Positions 1 through 4,659 of a DNA stretch of 5,206 nucleotides are shown in pieces (the first letter of the stretch is position 1; every line of letters begins with the position of its first letter). The translations under genes and the position numbers were made by a program. The stretch covers positions 1 through 5,206 of the forward strand of contig JAUNCB010000111.1 in NCBI GenBank assembly GCA_030526765.1, given 5' to 3'. The notes beneath the pieces are model-generated. The model had not been told where the DNA came from. It made no database searches and saw only the letters and a program-made list of their open reading frames with translations. This DNA is from Bacillota bacterium. Its GTDB lineage: Bacteria > Bacillota > Clostridia > Lachnospirales > Anaerotignaceae.

Positions 1-186
1 ATGGAGCTGCGGGATAAGCAGCATATGGCTGTGCTTCTGGTGTCCCATGATCTGGGGCTGATCCGCAAATATGCGGATAAAGTTGTTCTGCTGGATAAAA
101 CGGTTGTGGCGGAAGGTGAAGCCGATGATGTGTTCAAAACGGAAGCCTTTCGGGAAGCCTTCGGGTTTCAGCTTGGGGAGGTGTAA
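1..186 (+). CDS. Metal (Zn/Mn-type) ABC transporter ATP-binding protein, C-terminal fragment
   Basis: This is the C-terminal 61 residues of an ABC ATPase that would energise uptake of a divalent metal (zinc, manganese or iron) on the cytoplasmic face of the membrane. The visible part carries the H-loop (switch) histidine in LLVSHDL, then the typical tail ADKVVLLDKTVVAEGEADDVF seen in ZnuC/MntB-like subunits. Walker A, the ABC signature and Walker B are missing because they lie before base 1, so the ATG at position 1 is almost certainly an internal methionine and not the start. The stop codon is 2 bases before the GTG of the permease gene, and the permease Shine-Dalgarno site overlaps the end of this gene, which indicates one operon with coupled translation. 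The partner permease supports the metal-uptake assignment; the exact metal cannot be told. Confidence 0.85.
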   Translation: MELRDKQHMAVLLVSHDLGLIRKYADKVVLLDKTVVAEGEADDVFKTEAFREAFGFQLGEV

Positions 187-188
187 GC

Positions 189-1001
189 GTGGAAATGATC
201 GTTTCTATGTTTGAATATGATTTTATGCGCAATGCCTTTCTGGCGGCGATCCTGATTGCCCCCTTGTTTGCCCTTCTGGGAACCATGGCGGTGAATAACA
301 AGATGGCATTCTTCTCTGATGCACTGGGGCACAGTGCCTTTACAGGCATTGGTCTGGGGGTATTGCTGGGGATGGAGGATCCTCTTCTGGCGATGCTTGC
401 CTTCGGGATCTTCCTCGGTCTGGTCATTACGAAGGTGAAGGCGGCAAATCTGGTTTCCTCGGATACCGTTATCAGTGTATTTTCCTCGGCAGCCATGGCA
501 CTGGGGATCGTGATCCTCTCTGCCAGCGGCGGCTTTGCAAAATATTCTTCCTATTTAATTGGCGATATTCTGACCGTTGGGAAAACAGATCTGATCACCA
601 TCGCTGTTGTTCTGGCGGCGGCATACGCATTGTGGGCGGTGCTGTATAATCAGCTGCTTCTTCTGAGCGTGAACCGCTCTCTGGCGGCAAGCAGAGGGGT
701 AAGAGTCATGCTGGTGGAAAATATTTTTGTGATCATGGTGGCGGCGGCGGTCATGGTGTCGATCCGCTGGGTGGGCATTCTGATGATCAACTCCCTGCTG
801 ATCCTGCCTGCGGCAGCAGCCAGAAATATAACCGTGACAGCAAGGAGCTATCACTGGACGGCAACGGCCTTCGGGCTGATATCCTCTGTGGTCGGACTGG
901 GAATATCCTATCATTTCGGCACCTCTGCCGGGGCGACCATGGTGCTGACAGCGGCAGTACTCTTCTTTCTTACTTATTTCATCGGAAAAGGCCGCAAATA
1001 A
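189..1001 (+). CDS. Metal ABC transporter permease, ABC-3 family (ZnuB/MntC-like)
   Basis: Integral membrane subunit of a Zn/Mn/Fe-type ABC importer, 270 aa, the usual length for the ABC-3 family. Hydrophobic segments run through about residues 15-36, 52-82, 94-112, 134-160, 175-192, 194-211, 226-241 and 247-265, consistent with 7-8 membrane helices. Family-typical stretches are SDALGHSAFTGIGLG (43-57), SDTVISVFSSAAMALG (91-106), the GDILTV motif (125-130), VGILMINSLLILPAAAARN (195-213) and a late GTSAGATMVL (244-253). The start is taken as GTG at 189 because GGAGG at 177-181 lies 7 bases upstream; ATG at 195 or 207 would be too far from it. It follows the ATPase gene by 2 bases. No substrate-binding protein gene is visible and would have to lie before the window. 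The metal specificity is not determinable from sequence alone. Confidence 0.9.
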   Translation: MEMIVSMFEYDFMRNAFLAAILIAPLFALLGTMAVNNKMAFFSDALGHSAFTGIGLGVLLGMEDPLLAMLAFGIFLGLVITKVKAANLVSSDTVISVFSSAAMALGIVILSASGGFAKYSSYLIGDILTVGKTDLITIAVVLAAAYALWAVLYNQLLLLSVNRSLAASRGVRVMLVENIFVIMVAAAVMVSIRWVGILMINSLLILPAAAARNITVTARSYHWTATAFGLISSVVGLGISYHFGTSAGATMVLTAAVLFFLTYFIGKGRK

Positions 1002-1003
1002 CA

Positions 1004-1032
1004 TTGCCTTTTGGGGAAAGATATGATATTCT
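1004..1032 (+). promoter_or_regulatory. Probable SigA promoter for the TSCPD gene
   Basis: A TTGCCT -35-like box at 1004-1009 (4/6 to TTGACA) is followed after 17 bases by TATTCT at 1027-1032 (4/6 to TATAAT). TG at 1024-1025, one base before the -10, makes it an extended -10 element. The same 13-mer covering this -10 recurs at the rpmG promoter. No terminator was found between the permease stop and this point, so the TSCPD gene may also be reached by read-through. Confidence 0.45.
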
Positions 1033-1066
1033 GTCTGGCAGAGTAGAATAACAGGAGGAAATCACG

Positions 1067-1318
1067 ATGCATGTAAAATATAATACAAAAGGCATCTGCG
1101 CTGTCCGCATTGAATTTGATGTGGAGGATGGCGTGGTAAAAAATATCAGTTTTCTGGGCGGCTGCGACGGCAACCATAAGGGTATTGCAGCACTGGCAGA
1201 GGGCATGGCTCCTCAGGAGGCGGCAAAACGCCTGAAGGGCATCACCTGCGGCAGAAGAACCACAAGCTGTCCCGATCAGCTGGCACTGGCGCTGGAGGAA
1301 TATATGCAGCAGCAGTGA
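1067..1318 (+). CDS. TSCPD domain-containing small protein (TIGR03905-like), function unknown
   Basis: A complete 83-aa protein, starting at ATG 1067 with AGGAGG at 1053-1058 eight bases upstream. The hallmark TSCPD sequence is at residues 66-70, and four cysteines sit at 11, 33, 61 and 68 in the contexts GIC, GGCDGN, TCG and SCPD. Such spacing suggests metal or redox chemistry. The domain is known as a C-terminal module of B12-dependent ribonucleotide reductases, and it also occurs as free-standing small proteins of about 80-90 aa common in Clostridia, to which this one belongs. The free-standing form has no established role that I know of. The residues between the cysteines (GNHKGIAALAEGM) look like a helix after the GGCDGN turn. 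It lies between a metal transporter operon and a ribosomal operon and is closed by the terminator at 1364, so functional linkage to either side is not demonstrated. Confidence 0.88.
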   Translation: MHVKYNTKGICAVRIEFDVEDGVVKNISFLGGCDGNHKGIAALAEGMAPQEAAKRLKGITCGRRTTSCPDQLALALEEYMQQQ

Positions 1319-1363
1319 TTTTTGCTCAAATTTGCCTAAAAAAGACGGCTGAAAAAGAAAAAA

Positions 1364-1406
1364 CTGGGAAAACCCCATAAAGTACGGGTTTTCCCGGAAT
1401 TTTTAT
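1364..1406 (+). terminator. Strong rho-independent terminator after the TSCPD gene
   Basis: A 12-bp stem pairs 1364-1375 with 1386-1397 (one T-G wobble), with a 10-base loop, then AATTTTTATT. The core is GGGAAAACCC against GGGTTTTCCC. An A-rich tract at 1353-1363 precedes the stem, so it could also stop transcription from the opposite strand. It separates the metal transporter/TSCPD block from the ribosomal operon. Confidence 0.88.
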
Positions 1407-1435
1407 TGACAATGAGACCCCCCTTATGATATTCT
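1406..1435 (+). promoter_or_regulatory. SigA promoter of the rpmG-secE-nusG-rplKA operon
   Basis: A perfect TTGACA at 1406-1411 is followed, 18 bases on, by TATTCT at 1430-1435. TG at 1427-1428, one base before the -10, gives an extended -10. Transcription would begin near 1442, leaving a leader of about 90 bases before rpmG. The -35 box begins within the T-rich tail of the preceding terminator. Confidence 0.72.
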
Positions 1436-1440
1436 GTATC

Positions 1441-1485
1441 AGAAGACGCAGGTCTTTTTTTTGTGTGCTGATAGGATGCGGCACA
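1441..1485 (+). other. Two leader hairpins upstream of rpmG
   Basis: The first hairpin pairs AAGAC (1443-1447) with GTCTT (1452-1456) over a GCAG loop and runs directly into T residues up to 1462, so it resembles a weak terminator at the very 5' end of the predicted RNA. The second pairs TGTGCTG (1464-1470) with CGGCACA (1479-1485) over an 8-base loop and has no T-run. They could stabilise the 5' end of the messenger or act in attenuation; neither role is shown. Confidence 0.35.
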
Positions 1486-1518
1486 GAAAAGAAAATGTAA
1501 ACAACATTCATCAGAGAC

Positions 1519-1526
1519 GGAGGTGA
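1519..1526 (+). promoter_or_regulatory. Shine-Dalgarno site that fixes the rpmG TTG start
   Basis: GGAGGTGA at 1519-1526 places its GGAGG core 8 bases before TTG 1532. The in-frame GTG at 1523 lies inside this site and cannot be the start. Confidence 0.8.
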
Positions 1527-1531
1527 AAATC

Positions 1532-1681
1532 TTGAGAACAAGAATTACCTTGGCTTGCACAGAGTGCAAACAGAGAAACTACAGCACAACGAAGGACAAA
1601 AAAGTTATGCCTGACAGAATGGAAATCAAAAAGTATTGTAAGTTCTGCAAAGCTCACACAATGCACAAAGAAACAAAATAA
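1532..1681 (+). CDS. rpmG: 50S ribosomal protein L33 (four-cysteine form)
   Basis: A 49-aa protein, exactly the usual L33 length, starting with TTG at 1532. The sequence begins [16 protein letters not shown] and ends AHTMHKETK, both characteristic of bacterial L33. Two CxxC pairs, C9-C12 and C36-C39, form the zinc ribbon, so this is the zinc-containing form and not the cysteine-free paralogue some bacteria use in zinc limitation. L33 is a small protein of the 50S subunit near the E site. It is the first gene of the operon and is followed 38 bases later by secE, an order common in Firmicutes. The start is chosen from the strong GGAGG site and from alignment of the first residues with known L33 proteins. 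It is short and uses a rare start codon, so it is easily missed by gene finders. Confidence 0.95.
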   Translation: MRTRITLACTECKQRNYSTTKDKKVMPDRMEIKKYCKFCKAHTMHKETK

Positions 1682-1705
1682 TTTTGTGTGAGACATTCCG
1701 AAGTT

Positions 1706-1714
1706 AAGGAGTGA
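1706..1714 (+). promoter_or_regulatory. Shine-Dalgarno site that fixes the secE TTG start
   Basis: AAGGAGTGA at 1706-1714 has its GGAG core 8 bases before TTG 1720. The in-frame GTG at 1711 is part of this site, so a start there would have no ribosome binding site of its own. Confidence 0.72.
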
Positions 1715-1719
1715 ACGTA

Positions 1720-1992
1720 TTGGAAGAAAAGAACATCACAAACCAAACGAACGAAGAAAAGCAAACGAAGCCAGCTCCTCAGGCAAAAACAGCAAAAAAG
1801 AAAGACAATGACAAGGACACTTTCGCTGATTATAAAGCGGAGTTCAAAAAAATCGTGTGGCCTAGCCGCCCCGAGGTTGCTAAGAAAACAGTAACCGTTG
1901 TTGTCACATCCTTGATCATCGGCGCTATTATCTTCTGCATGGATACGGTATTCAATGCCGGCTATGGCGTGATCATTGGTCTGTTAGGTTGA
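1720..1992 (+). CDS. secE: Preprotein translocase subunit SecE
   Basis: A 90-aa single-span SecE, the essential small partner that clamps SecY in the Sec translocon of the cytoplasmic membrane. Residues 1-35 are a polar, lysine- and glutamine-rich cytoplasmic tail. The conserved SecE signature EFKKIVWPSRPEV is at 41-53, including the WPSR core, followed by one transmembrane helix at about 56-76 (TVTVVVTSLIIGAIIFCMDT) and a short GYGVIIGLLG end. The start is TTG 1720, supported by the AAGGAGTGA site; the longer alternative from GTG 1711 would add three residues but overlaps that site. The gene follows rpmG and precedes nusG by 33 bases, the standard bacterial arrangement. In some Firmicutes a tRNA-Trp gene lies between rpmG and secE; it is not present here. 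Confidence 0.95.
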   Translation: MEEKNITNQTNEEKQTKPAPQAKTAKKKDNDKDTFADYKAEFKKIVWPSRPEVAKKTVTVVVTSLIIGAIIFCMDTVFNAGYGVIIGLLG

Positions 1993-2011
1993 TAGTAAAT
2001 ACGAATAGGAA

Positions 2012-2020
2012 AAAGGATGG
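2012..2020 (+). promoter_or_regulatory. Probable nusG ribosome binding site
   Basis: AAAGGATGG resembles AAAGGAGG with one extra T. Its GGA lies 8 bases before ATG 2026, favouring that start over the in-frame ATG 2017, which sits inside this site. A second purine stretch, TAGGA at 2006-2010, could serve ATG 2017, so the choice is not certain. Confidence 0.5.
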
Positions 2021-2025
2021 TTCAA

Positions 2026-2586
2026 ATGTCTGAAGAAATCAATAAGGCTGAGGAAACCAGAGAAGTGTCTGCCGAAGCAAGATGGTACGTTGTTCATACC
2101 TACAGCGGGTATGAAAACAAAGTAAAAGCCAACATCGAAAAAACAGTAGAAAACAGAGGGATGCAGGATCAGATCTTTGAAGTAAGCGTTCCCCTGCAGG
2201 ACGTTGTGGAAACGATGAAGGACGGCCAGAAAAAAACAGTGCAGCGCAAGGTTTTCCCCGGTTATGTACTGCTGAATATGATCATGAATGACGAGACATG
2301 GTATGTCGTTCGTAACACAAGAGGCGTAACAAGCTTCGTTGGTCCGGGCTCCAAGCCTGTACCCCTGACAGACGCAGAAGTGCGTGCAATGGGTATCGGC
2401 GGCGAGGTGGAAAATCTGGATGTAGAAGTTGGCGACACAGTTCGCGTTGCTACAGGTCCTTTTGCGGAATCTGTTGGTCAGATCAAAGAGATCAATACCA
2501 ATAAGAAGACGCTGGTCGTAAGTCTTTCCATCTTTGGCAGAGAGACACCGGTAGAGCTTGATTTCGCTCAGATCGATAAGCTTTGA
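2026..2586 (+). CDS. nusG: Transcription termination/antitermination factor NusG
   Basis: A 186-aa NusG that binds RNA polymerase over the cleft, modulates pausing and termination, and can link to the ribosome. The NGN domain spans about residues 18-118 and shows WYVVHTYSGYENKVKANI (20-37), the KVFPGYVL core (75-82), WYVVRNTRGVTSFVG (92-106) and PVPLT (111-115). The C-terminal KOW domain spans about 132-186, with VEVGDTVRVATGPFA (133-147), then GRETPVELDF near the end. The length is near the usual 170-185 with a short extra N-terminal tail of charged residues. The start is taken as ATG 2026 (MSEEIN); the alternative ATG 2017 would add MVQ. The gene ends in a tandem stop (TGA TAA). It lies between secE and rplK as in most bacteria. 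Confidence 0.95.
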   Translation: MSEEINKAEETREVSAEARWYVVHTYSGYENKVKANIEKTVENRGMQDQIFEVSVPLQDVVETMKDGQKKTVQRKVFPGYVLLNMIMNDETWYVVRNTRGVTSFVGPGSKPVPLTDAEVRAMGIGGEVENLDVEVGDTVRVATGPFAESVGQIKEINTNKKTLVVSLSIFGRETPVELDFAQIDKL

Positions 2587-2621
2587 TAAAAAGCTTCTGA
2601 AAAAGTTAATTGTTTGTTAAA

Positions 2622-2639
2622 CGGCAGTAAGAGCTGCCG
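2622..2639 (+). other. Hairpin immediately 5' of the first L1 site
   Basis: A perfect 6-bp stem pairs CGGCAG (2622-2627) with CTGCCG (2634-2639) over the loop TAAGAG. It ends one base before the L1-like site and has no T-run, so it is not a terminator. It may stack on or help fold the L1-binding element. The second L1 site, before rplA, has no such hairpin. Confidence 0.5.
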
Positions 2640-2640
2640 A

Positions 2641-2670
2641 GTGGGAGGGAAAATCCCCGCTAATTACCAC
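2641..2670 (+). promoter_or_regulatory. L1 ribosomal protein binding site (operator) before rplK
   Basis: GTGG (2641-2644) pairs with CCAC (2667-2670). Inside lie an unpaired GA, an inner stem GGGA/TCCC (2647-2650 with 2654-2657), and an asymmetric 3' loop ending in ATTA. The pattern GUGGGAG ... AUUACCAC closely copies the L1-binding helix of 23S rRNA, where E. coli has GGUGGGAGGC ... AAAUACCACC. In E. coli and archaea, L1 represses its own operon by binding such a mimic. The rplK Shine-Dalgarno begins 7 bases downstream, so L1 binding could block initiation. Confidence 0.8.
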
Positions 2671-2689
2671 ATTTATAGGAGGTGCCATC

Positions 2690-3115
2690 ATGGCAAAGAA
2701 AGTAACAGGTTATATTAAATTACAGATCCCCGCAGCGAAGGCAACACCCGCTCCTCCTGTTGGTCCCGCACTGGGTCAGCATGGTGTGAACATCATGGGC
2801 TTCTGCAAAGAGTTCAACGAAAAAACAGCTTCTCAGGCTGGTCTGATCATCCCTGTAGTAATTACAGTATACCAGGACAGAAGCTATTCCTTCATTACAA
2901 AAACACCCCCCGCAGCAGTTCTGCTGAAAAAAGCAGCTGGTATCGAATCCGGTTCCGGTACACCTAACAAAACAAAGGTTGCAAAACTGCCTAAGGCAAA
3001 AGTAATGGAAATCGCTGAAATGAAAATGCCCGATCTGAATGCAGCTGACGTTGATGCAGCTTACAGAATGATCTGCGGCACAGCAAGAAGCATGGGCATC
3101 ACTGTTGAAGAATAA
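2690..3115 (+). CDS. rplK: 50S ribosomal protein L11
   Basis: A 141-aa L11, the standard length. It binds the GTPase-associated region of 23S rRNA at the base of the L7/L12 stalk and is needed for RelA-type stringent signalling in many bacteria. The N-terminal domain (about 1-70) carries [20 protein letters not shown], with the proline-rich helix P20, P22, P23, P26 known as the thiostrepton contact region. The C-terminal rRNA-binding domain (about 75-141) shows [29 protein letters not shown] and the terminal [18 protein letters not shown] at 2677-2682 lies 7 bases before the ATG. The gene lies 103 bases after nusG with an L1-type operator in the gap, and is followed by rplA 97 bases later. 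No key residues appear to be missing. Confidence 0.98.
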   Translation: MAKKVTGYIKLQIPAAKATPAPPVGPALGQHGVNIMGFCKEFNEKTASQAGLIIPVVITVYQDRSYSFITKTPPAAVLLKKAAGIESGSGTPNKTKVAKLPKAKVMEIAEMKMPDLNAADVDAAYRMICGTARSMGITVEE

Positions 3116-3166
3116 GCCGAAAATTTCCAATATTACAAATCTGACATAAATTTACGGCGTATAGAA

Positions 3167-3195
3167 GTGGGAGGGAATTCTCCCGATACTACCAC
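3167..3195 (+). promoter_or_regulatory. Second L1 ribosomal protein binding site, before rplA
   Basis: GTGG (3167-3170) pairs with CCAC (3192-3195) around an unpaired GA, an inner stem GGGA/TCCC (3173-3176 with 3181-3184) and an asymmetric 3' loop GATACTA. It shares GTGGGAGGGAA, TCCC and TACCACAT with the site before rplK. The rplA Shine-Dalgarno AAGGAGGT starts only 2 bases after the final CCAC, so occupancy by L1 should mask it directly. The fold matches the L1 site of 23S rRNA; regulation is inferred. Confidence 0.78.
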
Positions 3196-3212
3196 ATAAG
3201 GAGGTCACGAAA

Positions 3213-3908
3213 GTGAAAAGAGGTAAAAAATATAGCGAGGCAGCGAAACTCGTAGATAGAGCAGTGCTGTATGATACAGCAGATGCAATCGATCTGGTAC
3301 AGAAAACATCTACAACAAAATTTGATGCGACAGTAGAAGCGCATATTCGTTTGGGCGTTGACGGCAGACATGCCGATCAGCAGGTTCGTGGTGCCGTAGT
3401 TCTTCCTCACGGTACAGGTAAAACAGTTCGTGTTCTGGTATTCGCAAAAGGTGCAAAGGCTGAAGAAGCTCTGGCAGCTGGTGCGGATTTCGTAGGCGCA
3501 GAAGATCTGATTCCCAAGATTCAGAATGAAAACTGGTTCGGTTTCGACGTTGCAGTAGCAACACCCGATATGATGGGCGTTGTTGGTAGACTGGGTCGTG
3601 TACTGGGTCCCAAAGGCCTGATGCCCAACCCTAAAGCCGGCACAGTAACAATGGATGTTACAAAAGCAATCAACGACATCAAAGCTGGTAAAATCGAATA
3701 CCGTCTGGATAAAACAAACATCATTCATGTGCCCGTAGGCAAGGTATCTTTCGGTTCTGAAAAACTGGCAGAAAACTTCCAGACTCTGATGAGTGCAGTT
3801 ATAAAAGCAAAACCCCAGGCAGCTAAAGGTCAGTACCTGAAGAGCGTAACACTGACAACAACAATGGGCCCTGGCGTAAAAGTAAACCCTGCAAAAATTT
3901 CCGAATAA
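3213..3908 (+). CDS. rplA: 50S ribosomal protein L1
   Basis: A 231-aa L1, normal for bacteria (about 229-234). It forms the mobile L1 stalk that moves deacylated tRNA out of the E site, and it is the classic autogenous repressor of the L11-L1 operon. Domain I is formed by both termini; [16 protein letters not shown] (35-50) contributes to the rRNA-binding face. Domain II, about 68-159, contains the L1 signature [21 protein letters not shown], in two parts [10 protein letters not shown] (125-134) and [11 protein letters not shown] (135-145). The C-terminus has [15 protein letters not shown] (175-189) and [14 protein letters not shown] (211-224), both typical. Translation starts at GTG 3213, with GGAGG at 3200-3204 eight bases upstream. 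No clear terminator follows; the next promoter begins 14 bases after the stop. Confidence 0.98.
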   Translation: MKRGKKYSEAAKLVDRAVLYDTADAIDLVQKTSTTKFDATVEAHIRLGVDGRHADQQVRGAVVLPHGTGKTVRVLVFAKGAKAEEALAAGADFVGAEDLIPKIQNENWFGFDVAVATPDMMGVVGRLGRVLGPKGLMPNPKAGTVTMDVTKAINDIKAGKIEYRLDKTNIIHVPVGKVSFGSEKLAENFQTLMSAVIKAKPQAAKGQYLKSVTLTTTMGPGVKVNPAKISE

Positions 3909-3922
3909 TTTCCGGAAATCTC

Positions 3923-3951
3923 TTGACAGGAGCTTGTTTATGGTTTAAAAT
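3923..3951 (+). promoter_or_regulatory. SigA promoter of the rplJ-rplL unit
   Basis: A perfect TTGACA at 3923-3928 is separated by exactly 17 bases from TAAAAT at 3946-3951 (5/6 to TATAAT). Transcription would begin around 3958, giving a leader of about 170 bases before rplJ that contains the L10 element and the attenuator. Confidence 0.85.
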
Positions 3952-3957
3952 AAACGG

Positions 3958-4079
3958 GTTGATAGAAAAAATCGTATATTGCCGTAGACAGCCGGTAGCG
4001 GTTCGCCGTGTAAATCCTGCCGAGGGAAATTGCTAATGAGCTTTTGAGCCTCTTTGTCTATGTGCAAAGAGGCTTTTTT
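3958..4079 (+). ncRNA. L10 leader (cis-regulatory RNA, Rfam L10_leader type)
   Basis: The 5' leader of rplJ-rplL carries the recognisable L10-leader core: GCCGTAGACAGCCGG at 3981-3995, a GCGG-TTCG-CCGT hairpin at 3998-4009, and TAAATCCTGCCGAGG at 4011-4025. It ends in an intrinsic terminator at 4048-4079. In Bacillus subtilis this class binds the L10-L12 complex and controls rplJL by transcription attenuation. The short GAGG at 4022-4025 can pair with CCTC at 4049-4052 in the 5' arm of the terminator, giving a possible antiterminator. Its position between a strong promoter and rplJ fits. Identification rests on motif recall, not on a covariance search. Confidence 0.88.
4048..4079 (+). terminator. 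Attenuator terminator in the rplJ leader
   Basis: A perfect 9-bp stem pairs GCCTCTTTG (4048-4056) with CAAAGAGGC (4065-4073) over an 8-base loop and is followed by six T residues (4074-4079). It lies upstream of rplJ and after its promoter, so it acts as a regulated attenuator and not as an operon end. It would also stop part of any read-through from rplA. Confidence 0.9.
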
Positions 4080-4109
4080 CAATGACATTTTGAAAAAAAG
4101 TAGGATTTT

Positions 4110-4118
4110 AAGGAGGTG
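4110..4118 (+). promoter_or_regulatory. Shine-Dalgarno of rplJ with long spacing
   Basis: AAGGAGGTG at 4110-4118 is a near-perfect site, but its GGAGG core lies 12 bases before ATG 4129, longer than the 7-9 seen at other genes here. A second, weaker AAGGA at 4120-4124 lies 4 bases before the ATG. Either way, this position rules out the upstream in-frame ATG codons at 4054 and 4060. Confidence 0.7.
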
Positions 4119-4128
4119 TAAGGAAACA

Positions 4129-4623
4129 ATGGCAAAAGTGGAACAGAAGCAGGTTATCGTAAACGAAATCAAAGAAAAGCTGGAAAAGGCAACCTCCGTT
4201 GTTATGGTTGACGCCAGAGGCCTGACTGTAGAACAGGACACTGCACTGAGAAAACAGCTCAGAGAAGCAGGTGTTGATTATAAAGTTTACAAAAACACAA
4301 TGGTACACTTCGCAATTCAGGGCACACAGTTTGAAGGTCTGGACCAGTTCCTGGCAGGCCCCAGTGCTTTCGCTTTCTCTTACGAAGATGCAACAGCAGG
4401 TGCAGCAGTGCTGAACAAAGTTGCTAAAAACGTAAAAGAACTGGAATTCAAAGCAGGTGTAGTAGAAGGCGTTGTTTATGACGCAGAAGGTATGAAGCTG
4501 ATCGCTGACATCCCTTCCAGAGAAGTTCTGCTCTCCAAACTGCTGGGCAGCTTCAAATCCCCCATGTCCTCTTTCGCTCGTGTTATCGATCAGATCGCGA
4601 AGAAAGATGCAGCTGCAGAATAA
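4129..4623 (+). CDS. rplJ: 50S ribosomal protein L10
   Basis: A 164-aa L10, close to the family norm of 165-175. It anchors the L7/L12 dimers to the large subunit and, as the L10-L12 complex, is the expected ligand of the leader upstream. The N-terminal rRNA-binding domain (about 1-105) shows [19 protein letters not shown] (24-42), [19 protein letters not shown] (45-63) and [10 protein letters not shown] (74-83). The C-terminal region ends in the long helix that carries L12 dimers, about 132-159, after [15 protein letters not shown] (127-141). The start is ATG 4129 (MAKVEQKQ), chosen from the ribosome site and family alignment. An in-frame extension to ATG 4054 would begin inside the attenuator stem and add 25 unrelated residues. 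rplL follows 91 bases later. Confidence 0.97.
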   Translation: MAKVEQKQVIVNEIKEKLEKATSVVMVDARGLTVEQDTALRKQLREAGVDYKVYKNTMVHFAIQGTQFEGLDQFLAGPSAFAFSYEDATAGAAVLNKVAKNVKELEFKAGVVEGVVYDAEGMKLIADIPSREVLLSKLLGSFKSPMSSFARVIDQIAKKDAAAE

Positions 4624-4640
4624 TTCAATCCGCAGCATGA

Positions 4641-4659
4641 TCGCCGCATAGGGCGGCGA
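4641..4659 (+). other. GC-rich hairpin between rplJ and rplL
   Basis: A perfect 7-bp stem pairs TCGCCGC (4641-4647) with GCGGCGA (4653-4659) over the 5-base loop ATAGG. No T-run follows, so it should not terminate transcription. Such a hairpin could protect or direct processing of the rplL messenger, which must be translated several-fold more than rplJ; that role is an inference. Confidence 0.6.

Noticed and set aside
555..1004. Minus-strand open frames opposite the permease (555-1004) and at 134-496
   Set aside because: The plus strand encodes a clear ABC-3 permease in this interval; the reverse frames are of low complexity and show no family features.
1..1681. Zinc regulon linking the metal importer, the TSCPD protein and zinc-ribbon L33
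   Set aside because: L33 is separated from the importer by a strong terminator and its own promoter, it is the usual housekeeping form, and I saw no clear Zur-type palindrome upstream of it.
1711..1719. GTG 1711 as the secE start
   Set aside because: This codon is part of the AAGGAGTGA ribosome site and has no site of its own upstream; TTG 1720 has ideal spacing.
1682..1719. A tRNA-Trp gene between rpmG and secE, as in some Firmicutes
   Set aside because: The gap is only 38 bases and cannot hold a tRNA.
2583..2611. Possible promoter between nusG and rplK (TTGATA, 17 bases, TTAATT)
   Set aside because: The -10 box matches only 3 of 6 consensus bases and the sequence is AT-rich, so such matches are expected by chance.
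4054..4128. A 25-residue N-terminal extension of L10 starting at ATG 4054
   Set aside because: The ATG lies inside the attenuator stem-loop, the added residues do not resemble L10, and a strong Shine-Dalgarno site lies between it and ATG 4129, which gives the standard MAKVEQ start.
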